This document shows, piece after piece, positions 47,966 through 58,740 of a stretch of DNA of 61,627 bases. The DNA is from Acinetobacter terrestris (GTDB lineage Bacteria > Pseudomonadota > Gammaproteobacteria > Pseudomonadales > Moraxellaceae). A program made the position numbers and the translations under genes. Numbering within the stretch: the stretch's first letter is position 1; every line of letters starts with the position of its first letter. Location of the stretch: contig NZ_SJNZ01000019.1 of assembly GCF_004331155.1 (NCBI RefSeq), forward strand, positions 2-61,628. The letters are read 5' to 3'. The notes under the pieces are model-generated. The model made no database searches. It was not told the DNA's origin and saw only the letters and a list, made by a program, of their open reading frames with translations.

Positions 47966-48766
47966 ATGTTAAAACAAATTGCTCTTTCTGCTGCACTACT
48001 TGCTACTTTGGGAACCACTCACGCTTATCAAGCTGAAATTAATGCTGGATATGAAAACACTGATATTGAGAATTTAGGGGATTTAGACACCATTTTTATT
48101 AATGGTAAATATTATCTTAATGGGGTTCAGGTAAAAAATGCTCCGTTAGCAGAAGCCGCGTTCTTAAGTAAAGCCAGCAATATAGGTCTGGGTTATGCTA
48201 ATGCAAGTGGCGACGGAGATGAGGATATTGATGCACTTGGGATCAACGGCGAGTTTTTTATTCCAAATACACAATTTTATGTAAGCGCTGCTCTTAACCA
48301 AACCGATTTTGGTGATGAAGATAATACTGGTTATGCTTTTGAAGTCGGTTACTTACCTATTGAGGGTTTATTATTAGCTGTTGGGGCAGCTAATGAAAAT
48401 GTAGATCCTGTACAAGTTGCTAACTATGGATTTACTGCAAACCTTTTAAATGCTGTAACCGTAGGTGAAGATACTGCTTTATCTTTACGTGCCAAATATG
48501 TGACTTTAATTGGTAATCACTATGCCAATTTTGAAGGTATCTCATATATGGGTGATGAAACAACTTATCGTTTAGGCGCAGATCTTTATCTTGATCCGAC
48601 ATTAAGCGTAGGTGTATCAATTGCTGATTCTACTGCTGATGAGTCAGATACTCTTTTTGGTGTTCGTGCTCAAAAATTCTTTACTCCAGCCATTGCTGCG
48701 GGCGTAAACTATACAACTACTGATGGTGCTGATTCTTTTGGCATTAATGGTACATTCCGCTTCTAA
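47966..48766 (+). CDS. putative outer-membrane porin, Omp33-36 family paralog
   Basis: A 266-aa beta-barrel protein. The signal peptide is MLKQIALSAALLATLGTTHA and the mature chain starts YQAEINAGYE. It shares INGKYYLNGVQVKNAPLAEA (about residues 45-64), FEVGYLPIEGLLLAVGA and ALSLRAKYVTLIG, and ends FGINGTFRF. The neighbouring paralog shares the same block order, so the pair arose by tandem duplication. It is separated by terminators on both sides, so each gene is probably expressed on its own. Specificity unknown. Confidence 0.85.
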   Translation: MLKQIALSAALLATLGTTHAYQAEINAGYENTDIENLGDLDTIFINGKYYLNGVQVKNAPLAEAAFLSKASNIGLGYANASGDGDEDIDALGINGEFFIPNTQFYVSAALNQTDFGDEDNTGYAFEVGYLPIEGLLLAVGAANENVDPVQVANYGFTANLLNAVTVGEDTALSLRAKYVTLIGNHYANFEGISYMGDETTYRLGADLYLDPTLSVGVSIADSTADESDTLFGVRAQKFFTPAIAAGVNYTTTDGADSFGINGTFRF

Positions 48767-48784
48767 TCACTCAGATTAAAAGTC

Positions 48785-48812
48785 AAAAAACCGCTCATTT
48801 GAGCGGTTTTTT
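48785..48812. terminator. bidirectional terminator between porin paralog and recJ
   Basis: AAAAAACCGCTC pairs with GAGCGGTTTTTT around ATTT, between convergent genes. Confidence 0.93.
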
Positions 48813-50515
48813 TATTGTTCTAAATGCATGACACGCAGTTGTAAACTCACGTTGCCATTAAATTCATTTTTATCCAGTTCATAGACCAGGCGAACACTAT
48901 CTTGCATGGCATCAAATTCGAATTTTTCACTGGCATTAAAGGCAATTGCTTCCACAATTTGACCATTATCCAAAGCCAAACGCAGTTTTAAATGGGTTTC
49001 TTTCAACCAGCGATAATCTAAAACTTTGAATACACCTTCAAAAATCGGCGATGGAAATTTTTGTCCCCATGGGGTTAAGTTTTGCAGCAGATCGACTGTA
49101 TCAATTTGAAAAATTGCCGTCGGCAATTCACCATCGGTCCATAAAGTGGCATGGAACAACGACTCATCCATAGTCGAGATTAATTGCTCAAAAACCTGTT
49201 TGAATTCTTCAAAGTGCTGTTTCTGTATGGTTAAACCCGCTGCAGCAGCATGTCCACCAAAGTGGCTGACCAAATGCGGATGTTGTTCCGCAATCAGTTC
49301 AATCGCATCCCGAATATGCACGCCTTCTATTGAACGTGCAGAACCTTTGATATGAATGCCATCATCATCTGCCGCAAAAACGATGCTTGGACGATGAAAC
49401 TGTTCTTTTAAGCGACCAGCCACAATGCCAATCACCCCTTGATGCCAATGCGGTTCAAACAGAATTAAAGCTGCAGGTAAATCTGCCTGATCCAATTGCA
49501 AGCTTGCTAATTCAGATAAAGCTTCTTGCTTCATCTGCGCTTCAACCTGGCGACGCTCAACGTTTAACTGATTCAACTGCTGCGCCAGTGGATAGGCAGT
49601 TTGCATATCGCTCGCCATGAGACATTCAATACCTATGTCCATGGTTTCCATACGCCCAGCCGCATTAATTCGAGGACCAAGTACAAAGCCTAAATCTTGT
49701 GCCTTGAGTTGAGGTGGCTCTCGTCCTGCAATATCCAGCAAAGCACTAATCCCTGCACGACATTGATTTTGCTGAATCCGCTTAACTCCGGCATCCACCA
49801 AGATCCGGTTGTTATAATCCAGACTTGCAACGTCTGCATAAGTACCCAGTGCAACCAGGTCTAAATACTGTGCCACCTTGGAACTTGATTTTCCTGATTT
49901 ACGTCGGTGACTCGACAGGTTGGCAAGCAAGTAAAATGCAACGCCCACCCCTGCCAAGGCCTTACTTGGAAAGTCGCAGCCCAGTTGATTTGGATTCACC
50001 ACCGCTTCGGCCGTAGGCGTTTCCTTGGTGGTCAAATGGTGATCGGTAATAATCACCTGCATGCCATGTGCTTGGGCTTGTTCAACCCCAGCATGACTGG
50101 AAATACCATTATCGACCGTAATCAGTAGGTCTGGCTGATACTTTGTAAACGCCAGATCTGCAATTTTCGGTGTTAAACCATAACCATATTTAAAACGGTC
50201 CGGAACCAAATATTCAATATTTGCGCCCATGTCTCTTAAAGCCAGAACCATCAATGCAGTGCTTGTTGCACCATCCGCATCATAATCGCCAACAATGACT
50301 ATTTTTTTATTCTGATCAATGGCTTGATCCATAATTTGAATGGCTTGTTCTAAACCTTTCATATTTGGAGCAAGTAAATGCTTCAGTTTAAGTTCAAGTT
50401 CTTGTTCGGATTGCACACCACGGCGCGCTAAAATTTGCGCAATAAAGGGCGACACGCCCTGAATATTTTCAGGGCGTGTAATAAAAGGTCGTTGCTGAAT
50501 CAGGGTTTTTGGCAT
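48812..50515 (-). CDS. recJ: single-stranded-DNA-specific exonuclease
   Basis: A 567-aa 5'-3' ssDNA exonuclease of the DHH family, used in recombination and mismatch/base-excision repair. Metal-binding motifs: VGDYDADGATST (residues 76-87) and DHH at 158-160; the DHHA1 domain has SHFGGHAAAAGLTI. Its start directly abuts the pdxH stop, so it is the last gene of a glmM-pdxH-recJ run. Confidence 0.96.
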   Translation of the reverse strand: MPKTLIQQRPFITRPENIQGVSPFIAQILARRGVQSEQELELKLKHLLAPNMKGLEQAIQIMDQAIDQNKKIVIVGDYDADGATSTALMVLALRDMGANIEYLVPDRFKYGYGLTPKIADLAFTKYQPDLLITVDNGISSHAGVEQAQAHGMQVIITDHHLTTKETPTAEAVVNPNQLGCDFPSKALAGVGVAFYLLANLSSHRRKSGKSSSKVAQYLDLVALGTYADVASLDYNNRILVDAGVKRIQQNQCRAGISALLDIAGREPPQLKAQDLGFVLGPRINAAGRMETMDIGIECLMASDMQTAYPLAQQLNQLNVERRQVEAQMKQEALSELASLQLDQADLPAALILFEPHWHQGVIGIVAGRLKEQFHRPSIVFAADDDGIHIKGSARSIEGVHIRDAIELIAEQHPHLVSHFGGHAAAAGLTIQKQHFEEFKQVFEQLISTMDESLFHATLWTDGELPTAIFQIDTVDLLQNLTPWGQKFPSPIFEGVFKVLDYRWLKETHLKLRLALDNGQIVEAIAFNASEKFEFDAMQDSVRLVYELDKNEFNGNVSLQLRVMHLEQ

Positions 50516-51172
50516 TTAAGGCATGAGCCGCTGTAATTTCCATGTACCGTCGATTCTTTCATAACTCAAGCGGTCATGTAAACGGTTTGGACGGCCTTGC
50601 CAGAATTCGTAATAATCTGGTTGCAAACGATAGCCACCCCAGAATTCAGGTTTGTCCAGCTCTTCCTGATTAGCGACCTGCTGATGCAGATTCCAGAAGC
50701 GCTGCTGCAATTCTTCACGGCTGGCGACCACACCACTTTGCGGAGTACTGATATGAGCGGCGATCTGACTTTCACGCGGACGTTTATGATAGTAGTCCGT
50801 CGATTCCTCTTCCGAAATTTTAATAACCTTGCCGCTAATCCGGATCTGACGTTCCTGTTCCTGCCAGTAAAACAGTAATTCAGCATACGGATTTTCGGCC
50901 AGATCCAGACCTTTCTGGCTGTCATAATTGGTATAGAAGTCATAACCCGCTTCAGTAGCACCGCGCAACAAGACTGTACGTACATGCGGACGGCCCTGTG
51001 CATTCGCAGTCGCCAGCGACATGGCATAAGGTTCATGTAGCTGTGCAGCTAGTGCATGATTAAACCATTGCAAAAATTGCATATGCGGATTGGGATTGAC
51101 CTGATCTTCGTATAACTCGCCCTTTTGATAGTTTAGACGCAGTTCACTCAGATCCTTAATCAGATCACTCAT
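50516..51172 (-). CDS. pdxH: pyridoxamine 5'-phosphate oxidase
   Basis: A 218-aa FMN enzyme (same length as E. coli) that oxidises pyridoxine and pyridoxamine 5'-phosphate to pyridoxal 5'-phosphate. Typical blocks are RPHVRTVLLRGATEAGYDFY, FYTNYDSQKGLDLAENPYAE and the C-terminal EFWQGRPNRLHDRLSYER. It lies 16 bases after glmM and abuts recJ, so it is translated within the same run. Functional linkage to its neighbours is not known beyond position. Confidence 0.97.
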   Translation of the reverse strand: MSDLIKDLSELRLNYQKGELYEDQVNPNPHMQFLQWFNHALAAQLHEPYAMSLATANAQGRPHVRTVLLRGATEAGYDFYTNYDSQKGLDLAENPYAELLFYWQEQERQIRISGKVIKISEEESTDYYHKRPRESQIAAHISTPQSGVVASREELQQRFWNLHQQVANQEELDKPEFWGGYRLQPDYYEFWQGRPNRLHDRLSYERIDGTWKLQRLMP

Positions 51173-51188
51173 TCACTTTTCCCCTATT

Positions 51189-52520
51189 TTAAGCGGCGTT
51201 GGCACGTACAGCATCAGCCAATGAATTTGCCAGTGTGGTTACCTCTGCAAGATCCTCGCCTTCAACCATGACACGAATAATCGGTTCAGTTCCTGATTTA
51301 CGAATCAGTAAACGGCCACGACCTTTGAGCTGTTGCTCCGCTTTATCAAATTCAGTCACCAGTGCAGGCACAGCATAGGGATCAAACATGGCTTCTAAAC
51401 GAACATTCACCAAAACATTAGGCAATAAATGGAAATCGGCAACCAATTCATGCAAGGCTTTTTTCTGTTCAACCATGACCGTCAACACTTGCAAGGCTGC
51501 AATAATCGCATCGCCTGTGGTGCTCTTGTCTAGAGTCAGAATATGCCCGGATGGTTCACCGCCAATTACCCAGCCATTTTCATCCAGTGCTTGCAGCACA
51601 TAACGGTCGCCTACGCTGGCGCGTATAAATGGAACTTGGGCTTTCTCGAGTGCCAATTCAAGTGCCATATTGCTCATCACGGTCCCGACAATTCCCGCAG
51701 GTTTATGACTGGCTTGGGTCGCCAGAATATAAAGGATGTTATCGCCATCGACCAACTGGCCATATCTATCCACCAAAACCACGCGGTCGGCATCGCCATC
51801 AAAGGCAATCCCCAAGTCAGCTTGATGCTCAACTACTGCTTTTTGCAGGTTTTCCGGATGGGTTGAACCACAATCTTTATTGATATTTAAACCATCGGGT
51901 TCGTTATACAGTGCAACAACTTTAGCACCCAATTCTTTAAATACCGAAGGACCCACGTTATAGGCAGCCCCATTGGCACAGTCCACCACAATCTTTAAAT
52001 TGCTTAAGTCAAAATGGTAAGGGAAGGTTGATTTACAGAACTCGATATAACGGCCGTTGGCATCTTTGACACGAACGCTTTTACCCAGGTTTGCGGTATC
52101 TTCAATTTTTAATTCTTTTTCAAGTTCTTGATTAATCGCTTCCTGAACTTCATCAGGCAGTTTTTTGCCTTCGCTTGAGAAGAATTTAATCCCATTATCA
52201 AAATAAGGGTTATGCGAGGCTGAAATCACAATGCCTAAACTGGCATGTAAAGCACGGGTTAAATGGGCAATGGCTGGTGTTGGCAATGGCCCCAATAAAT
52301 GAACATACACCCCGGCAGCATTTAAACCGGCTTGCAAGGCAGATTCTAAAATATAGCCAGATAAACGGGTATCTTTGCCTAAAACAACGATGGGTTTAGT
52401 TTTCTTGCTATATTGCTTTAATACCTTCCCCGCAGCAAACCCGAGCTTAAGCGCAAATTCAGGTGTAATTGGAAGTTCCCCAAACTTTCCACGAATACCA
52501 TCTGTTCCAAAATAACTCAT
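51189..52520 (-). CDS. glmM: phosphoglucosamine mutase
   Basis: A 443-aa alpha-D-phosphohexomutase that converts glucosamine-6-phosphate to glucosamine-1-phosphate for UDP-GlcNAc, peptidoglycan and LPS. The phosphoserine is S102 in [17 protein letters not shown]; metal-binding [12 protein letters not shown] and sugar-binding GGEPSGHI are present, with the C-terminal phosphate-binding [12 protein letters not shown]. It is the first gene of the glmM-pdxH-recJ run; a guaB terminator lies just upstream. Confidence 0.97.
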   Translation of the reverse strand: MSYFGTDGIRGKFGELPITPEFALKLGFAAGKVLKQYSKKTKPIVVLGKDTRLSGYILESALQAGLNAAGVYVHLLGPLPTPAIAHLTRALHASLGIVISASHNPYFDNGIKFFSSEGKKLPDEVQEAINQELEKELKIEDTANLGKSVRVKDANGRYIEFCKSTFPYHFDLSNLKIVVDCANGAAYNVGPSVFKELGAKVVALYNEPDGLNINKDCGSTHPENLQKAVVEHQADLGIAFDGDADRVVLVDRYGQLVDGDNILYILATQASHKPAGIVGTVMSNMALELALEKAQVPFIRASVGDRYVLQALDENGWVIGGEPSGHILTLDKSTTGDAIIAALQVLTVMVEQKKALHELVADFHLLPNVLVNVRLEAMFDPYAVPALVTEFDKAEQQLKGRGRLLIRKSGTEPIIRVMVEGEDLAEVTTLANSLADAVRANAA

Positions 52521-52596
52521 TTTTTACTCACTTCTTATACAGGTGTGATGATATTCATCATCCAATTTTATCCGCAATTACTTTACACCAAAATCA

Positions 52597-52625
52597 AAAA
52601 AGCCGTCATACAAATGACGGCTTTT
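52597..52625 (-). terminator. terminator after guaB
   Basis: AAAAGCCGTCAT pairs with ATGACGGCTTTT around a 4-base loop. The minus strand continues into TTTTTGATTTT. Confidence 0.9.
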
Positions 52626-52646
52626 CATAGCTTGGATTACTAAAAA

Positions 52647-54140
<1,494 letters not shown>

Positions 54141-54289
54141 CTATTATAAACAAAAAATACAGGTTTATTCATGCTAATTTCAAAGCGCAATGCAAAATAA
54201 ATTTTTATTAATGAACATTTACGCGGTTTTTTGTTCAAAAACAGCCACTCTGCTGCATTATGCTGCTGAAGATTTAATTTTATGGACCA

Positions 54290-54655
54290 TTAAATCACCT
54301 GATCAAAATCGTCGTCATTAACTGGTTCTGCTGTTTCAACAGTTATAAGCGGAATCATATTGTAGGCACGGCGGGCTTTATTACATTGCTCATCGGCAAT
54401 TTGCACTTCTTTGCAGCTAGAACTGCGCACTGTATAAATTGCACAGCTGACCTGTTCACCAATTTTTCCCTCGAGCGCTGCACAATAGGGCTGTGCCTGA
54501 TTGGTGCCTTGCATACACGAGTAAACCGCAGTAAGCGGTTCGGTATACTGCTCCGGCATGGCAATGCCTTCCGCCCAATAGAATGAAACCCGGAAATGAG
54601 CACAACATGCTCCACAACTCAAACATGCATCCTGCGTAGTAACTTGAGACAACAT
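54290..54655 (-). CDS. YkgJ family cysteine cluster protein
   Basis: A 121-aa protein with the CxxCxxCC cluster at the N-terminus (CLSCGACC, residues 11-18) and two more cysteines (CAIYTVRSSSC), the ligand set of the CxxCxxCC/YkgJ family. Such proteins bind zinc or an iron-sulfur cluster; function unknown. It is monocistronic in appearance. ATG at 54655 is chosen as the first codon before the cluster. Confidence 0.88.
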   Translation of the reverse strand: MLSQVTTQDACLSCGACCAHFRVSFYWAEGIAMPEQYTEPLTAVYSCMQGTNQAQPYCAALEGKIGEQVSCAIYTVRSSSCKEVQIADEQCNKARRAYNMIPLITVETAEPVNDDDFDQVI

Positions 54656-54753
54656 TTCTTATAAATTCTCGTCATCAAAAAAAGTTTTTTAGGCGGAAAA
54701 ATATAAAAAATGTTGCTTTTATACGCAAGATAAATCAGTGAACAGCAAAGATA

Positions 54754-55551
54754 TTATTCAGGGCAGGTAAATACCGTTTCATCCATCAAGTCGATTCCAC
54801 ACTCTAAATTTTCAATCCAGTCCAGGAACTGGTTAATCTGCTCTTTACCCATGAATGGCGTGCCGTGCTGTGGCACGATCATTTCAATATCCATGGTGCG
54901 AACCATATTGACCCAAAGGCGAATCACTTTATTGGAACACATATAGCGCTGGTGAAAGCTTTTCATCTTTGGAATATGCGCCGCAAAGTTTTCCAGCGGC
55001 TTAGAAGCATCATCCACCATCGACGCGCCCATATCGCCTGAAAACAGAATTTTCGCAATCGGATCGTAAAACTGGAAGTTGCCAACAGAATGCAGGAAAT
55101 GCGCAGGAACAACAATAATACGTGACTCGCCCAAAGGAATGATCCCACCATGGTCTGGCAATTCAATCAGGCGTTCCAGCCATCCCCCTTTCATTCGGTC
55201 ACTCATAAAGGCCGAGTTCAAATGCGGTAAGAAACGCGCCCAGAGTTTAGATGCCACCACTTTGGCTTCGGTATACACCAACCAGCGTGGCATCGAAGTA
55301 ATAATATCGGGGTCTTGGTGTGAAGCCATCACATAATCCAGATTGGTCAGGCGGGTATATTTGTTCAGCTCCATGGTCAGTGGGACATAGGTTAAATCGC
55401 CACCTGGATCCAGCACTGCGGCACGTTCATTATCCAGAATTAGAAATTGGTTGGCCTGTACACCCTCACCTTTGACCAGACTGGTAAAGCTAATACATTT
55501 ATGTGTGCCATTATCAAATAACACTTGTGATGTAGTGCGATCAAATGCCAT
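54754..55551 (-). CDS. metallo-beta-lactamase-fold diiron protein, ODP type
   Basis: A protein of about 265 aa. The metal-ligand set typical of flavodiiron-like beta-lactamase folds is visible: H78-x-D80-x-D82 in SHQDPDI, a His in PAHFLHSVGNF, the Asp in LFSGDMGAS, and the last His in PQHGTPF. The pattern fits oxygen-binding diiron proteins (ODP), which may sense or reduce oxygen or peroxide; there is no flavodoxin domain. The ATG at 55551 is preceded by GGGGGAATGGGTT; an in-frame TTG upstream at 55566 is less likely. Substrate unknown. Confidence 0.8.
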   Translation of the reverse strand: MAFDRTTSQVLFDNGTHKCISFTSLVKGEGVQANQFLILDNERAAVLDPGGDLTYVPLTMELNKYTRLTNLDYVMASHQDPDIITSMPRWLVYTEAKVVASKLWARFLPHLNSAFMSDRMKGGWLERLIELPDHGGIIPLGESRIIVVPAHFLHSVGNFQFYDPIAKILFSGDMGASMVDDASKPLENFAAHIPKMKSFHQRYMCSNKVIRLWVNMVRTMDIEMIVPQHGTPFMGKEQINQFLDWIENLECGIDLMDETVFTCPE

Positions 55552-55687
55552 AACCCATTCCCCCAAATATTGCTGTAAAAGTGCATTTTTTAATGCCCTA
55601 CAACATATAGGGAATTAGGGCGATTTACAACACAGATATATTGAAATATTGTCAGATTTATCAGTAAATTGTGGCACATTTAGCCAT

Positions 55688-55718
55688 AAAAAATCCCGAC
55701 TAAAATGCCAGGATTTTT
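55688..55718 (-). terminator. weak terminator after the GDT1-family gene
   Basis: AAAAAATCC and GGATTTTT pair around a 14-base loop; short stem, T tract on the minus strand. Confidence 0.5.
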
Positions 55719-55733
55719 CACTACCATTCGACT

Positions 55734-56309
55734 TTACAGGAAGTAATGTTGCACCAAAGTAGCCACACCAATGATTAAGAAGATGCTCGCACCAATTTTA
55801 TGAATCAGTGGAATTGGTAATTTGTCCGCCAGCTTGTTGCCAACAAAGACTGCCGGTGCATTGGCAATCATCATTCCGATTGTGGTTCCTAGCATTACCC
55901 AGAACACACTGTCAAAACGCGCAGCCAAAGCGACCGTTGCCACTTGGGTCTTGTCGCCTATTTCTGCCAGGAAGAACAGCACAAAGGTTGCCCCAAACAC
56001 GCCATATTTTTGCCATTTATTAATATTATCGGTTTCATCTTCCAGTTCGTCTGGAACAAGCATCCACAGTGCCATCGCAATAAAGCCAACCGATACAATC
56101 CAAAGCAACACGACTGGGCTTAATACCGTGGTAATCCACTGGCCGAGAACAGCCGATATACCATGATTCAATAAAGTGGCAAATAAAATGGCAAGCAGGA
56201 TAGGAACAGGTTTTCGAAAACGGGCTGCCAGCAACAAAGCTAATAACTGGGTCTTGTCACCCATTTCAGCAAGGGCAACAATAGCGGTTGAGATGAGCAG
56301 TTCATACAT
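55734..56309 (-). CDS. TMEM165/GDT1 (UPF0016) family manganese exporter
   Basis: A 191-aa membrane protein with six helices arranged as two inverted repeats. Each carries the family motif ExGD(K/R)T: E15-M-G-D-K-T and E116-I-G-D-K-T. Members (MneA, Gdt1) export Mn2+ or Ca2+. A yybP-ykoY manganese riboswitch lies directly upstream, so it should be switched on by high intracellular manganese. The ATG at 56309 has AGAAAG about 9 bases upstream, adjacent to a 9-bp hairpin (56322-56364). Ion specificity beyond Mn2+ is unknown. Confidence 0.9.
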   Translation of the reverse strand: MYELLISTAIVALAEMGDKTQLLALLLAARFRKPVPILLAILFATLLNHGISAVLGQWITTVLSPVVLLWIVSVGFIAMALWMLVPDELEDETDNINKWQKYGVFGATFVLFFLAEIGDKTQVATVALAARFDSVFWVMLGTTIGMMIANAPAVFVGNKLADKLPIPLIHKIGASIFLIIGVATLVQHYFL

Positions 56310-56321
56310 GTGATCTTTCTC

Positions 56322-56364
56322 TGGCTAGCAAAATTTGCCGATGACTTACCGCTCCTGCTAGCCA
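56322..56364 (-). promoter_or_regulatory. hairpin in the riboswitch expression platform next to the ribosome-binding site
   Basis: TGGCTAGCA (56356-56364, minus strand) pairs with TGCTAGCCA (56322-56330), 9 bp, with the ribosome-binding site (AGAAAG) immediately after. It probably forms in one of the two riboswitch states. No T tract follows, so control seems to be on translation initiation or RNA stability rather than on termination. Confidence 0.6.
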
Positions 56365-56382
56365 AAATCTGCGGAGTGATAA

Positions 56383-56520
56383 ATCAAAGGTCTTGCCAAC
56401 AAAAAAAGCTTTGAGAAAAGCTGAATTGGTTCTTTGCTATGATGACCATGTTCTGTTGAACAATTATGTTGACCATCACCTTTTTACATTGCGTAAAAAG
56501 CGGCTACTCCCCAATGAAGT
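56383..56520 (-). promoter_or_regulatory. yybP-ykoY manganese riboswitch
   Basis: On the minus strand the leader contains the conserved strings of the yybP-ykoY class (Rfam RF00080): GGGGAGTAGCCG (56501-56512), GGTCAACATA (near 56470) and, at the 3' end, GGCAAGACCTTTG (near 56385-56398). It sits in the leader of the GDT1-family manganese exporter gene. In this class Mn2+ binds between two stems and raises expression. It was found from conserved strings; a covariance model was not run. Confidence 0.88.
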
Positions 56521-56666
56521 GCGGTGATTTTAATCGCAAAGCTGTTTTTTATCAAATCAATTTGCTGACTGGCTTTTGAAACGCAGGATAAAAAATAAAA
56601 TTAAGCGATGAAGATGAGATGAGTCCTATGTTCCCGACATCTTCGTAATCTGTATCTATGCCCATA

Positions 56667-56694
56667 AAAAAACCCTGCCGGAACAGGGTTTTTA
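56667..56694 (-). terminator. terminator after aceF
   Basis: AAAACCCTG pairs with CAGGGTTTT around CCGGAA, with A/T tracts on both sides. Confidence 0.9.
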
Positions 56695-56716
56695 TGATTC
56701 ATGCTTTATGAACTGA

Positions 56717-58738
56717 TTAGAGCAATAAAGTACGAATATCCGCTAAAAGCTTGGTCAATTTATGGGTAAAGCGTGCAGCATCAGCGCCGTTAATCACACG
56801 ATGGTCATAAGACAATGACAATGGCAACATCAGGCGTGGATCAAAACTTTCACCATTCCAGACCGGTTGCATGGTTGCAGGTGAAATACCCAAAATCGCC
56901 ACTTGAGGCCAGTTCACCAGCGGGGTAAATGCGGTACCGCCAATTGAACCCAGACTGGTAATGGTGAAATTCGCACCTTGCAAATCTTTCGGTGATAATT
57001 TTTTCTCACGTGCCTTTTTACTTAATTCACCCAGTTCAACCGCAATTTGCTTCACTGATTTTTGGTCCGGGTTACGCAGTACAGGTACGGTCAAACCATC
57101 AGGCGTTGCTACAGCAATCCCCATATGGATTTCATTGCGCAGTAATACTGACTTTTGATCATCCGCCAAATGACCTGCAAAATAAGGCTCTTCTTTTAAA
57201 AGATGCGCCAGAGCTTTGGCAATGAAAGCCAAAATGGTCAGGCTAATACCTTCTTTCTTAAAGTTGCCTTTCAACTCGCCGCGCCAAGCTTCAAGCTCGG
57301 TAATATCCGCAGCATCAAACTGCGTGACTTGAGGAATGAAGTTATTCAATGACAGTTGCGGCACAGAAACCTGTTGCAAACGTGTCATGGCTTTTTCTTC
57401 AACACCACCAAATGCAGAGAAATCGGGAAGTTTTGGCAGACCGGCTGCCTGAACGGCAGCAGCTGCTACAGGAGCAGGTTGCGACGTCGTGAGGCGGGTT
57501 TTAACATAAGCCTTCAGATCTTCTTTCATCACACGCGCATGCGAACCAGATGCTTTCACCTCTGATAAAATCACACCCAATTCACGTGCCAGTTTACGCA
57601 CAGCAGGGCCAGCATAGACTTTCGAGTTGGCTGCATTCTGCTCTTTGGTCAGCTTGTCTGCATTATCCGTCGTCGCTGCCGCTTGAGCGGAAGGTGCAGC
57701 CGGGGCTGTTTCTGCTTTTGTAACTGCTGCTTTCGGTGCTTCAGCTTTAGCTGCAACAGGTGCAGCATCTGCTTGCGCTTTACCTTCAATCGTAACCAGT
57801 GCAATGCCTTCAGAGACCTTTTGACCCAATTCAACGTGAATCACTTTAATCACGCCTGCTGTAGAACTGGGTACTTCAACCGTGGCTTTATCCGACTCAA
57901 CCACAATGATGCTTTGATCCGCTTCAACCGTATCGCCGACTTTAACCAAAATTTCAGCAACAGTGGCTTTATCCACCCCCAGATCAGGCACGCTAATTTC
58001 AATTGCACCGCTTTGAGCGGGAGCAGCTTCTGCCACAGGTTCAGATTTCGTTGCAGCGGCTGGTACGTTTTCTACCTTTGGAGTCTCAACTACAGTGTCA
58101 GCTTGGGTGCCGCCAGCAACTTTGACTTTAATCAGCACCACGCCTTCTTTTACCGTGTCGCCTTCATGAACTTCAATGCTTTCAACGCTACCTGAAACTG
58201 AACTTGGCACTTCTACAGTCGCTTTATCGGATTCAACCACGACAATGCTTTGGTCAACTTCAATGGCATCGCCGACTTGTACCAAAATTTCGCCCACCAG
58301 CGCTTTTTCTACGCCAATGTCCGGTACCTGAACTTCAACAATGCTGCTGCTCGATGCAGCTTTAGAAGCCTGAGTAGAATTTGCTGCTTGATGCGGCTGA
58401 TGTGATGCCAGTTCCTGCCTAATTTCCTGATCAGGCAGCGAGGTCGGGGTATTTTCCGAAGTCTTTTCTGAAGCATCCGCCTCTTGCACTTCAGTTGCCG
58501 CATTGGATGCATCTTCTGATTCAAGCTCGACCAATGCCACGCCTTCAGTAACATTATCACCCAGATTAACCAAGATGCTTTTCACCACGCCTGCTGAAGT
58601 GCTCGGCACTTCAACAGAGGCTTTATCCGATTCCAGCAAAACCAGGCTGTCGTCCACATCAACGCTATCGCCCACTTTGACCAAAATTTCTGCAACGGTG
58701 GCTTTATCGACCCCAATATCAGGTGTTTTGATTTGCAT
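56717..58738 (-). CDS. aceF: pyruvate dehydrogenase E2, dihydrolipoamide acetyltransferase
   Basis: A 673-aa E2 core of the pyruvate dehydrogenase complex. Three lipoyl domains carry the modified lysines K39 (ESDKAS), K172 and K284 (ESDKAT), joined by Ala/Pro/Thr-rich swinging linkers. An E3/E1-binding domain follows at about 373-412 (AGPAVRKLARELGV). The catalytic domain ends in HRVINGADAARF with H646. Its start lies 2 bases after the aceE stop, so it is translationally coupled. No lpd gene is adjacent in the window. The first lipoyl linker differs in sequence from the other two. Confidence 0.97.
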   Translation of the reverse strand: MQIKTPDIGVDKATVAEILVKVGDSVDVDDSLVLLESDKASVEVPSTSAGVVKSILVNLGDNVTEGVALVELESEDASNAATEVQEADASEKTSENTPTSLPDQEIRQELASHQPHQAANSTQASKAASSSSIVEVQVPDIGVEKALVGEILVQVGDAIEVDQSIVVVESDKATVEVPSSVSGSVESIEVHEGDTVKEGVVLIKVKVAGGTQADTVVETPKVENVPAAATKSEPVAEAAPAQSGAIEISVPDLGVDKATVAEILVKVGDTVEADQSIIVVESDKATVEVPSSTAGVIKVIHVELGQKVSEGIALVTIEGKAQADAAPVAAKAEAPKAAVTKAETAPAAPSAQAAATTDNADKLTKEQNAANSKVYAGPAVRKLARELGVILSEVKASGSHARVMKEDLKAYVKTRLTTSQPAPVAAAAVQAAGLPKLPDFSAFGGVEEKAMTRLQQVSVPQLSLNNFIPQVTQFDAADITELEAWRGELKGNFKKEGISLTILAFIAKALAHLLKEEPYFAGHLADDQKSVLLRNEIHMGIAVATPDGLTVPVLRNPDQKSVKQIAVELGELSKKAREKKLSPKDLQGANFTITSLGSIGGTAFTPLVNWPQVAILGISPATMQPVWNGESFDPRLMLPLSLSYDHRVINGADAARFTHKLTKLLADIRTLLL

Positions 58739-58740
58739 GC

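Noticed and set aside
56400..56470. A second coding frame in the riboswitch leader
   Set aside because: No frame longer than about 20 codons with a ribosome-binding site; the conserved riboswitch strings explain the region.
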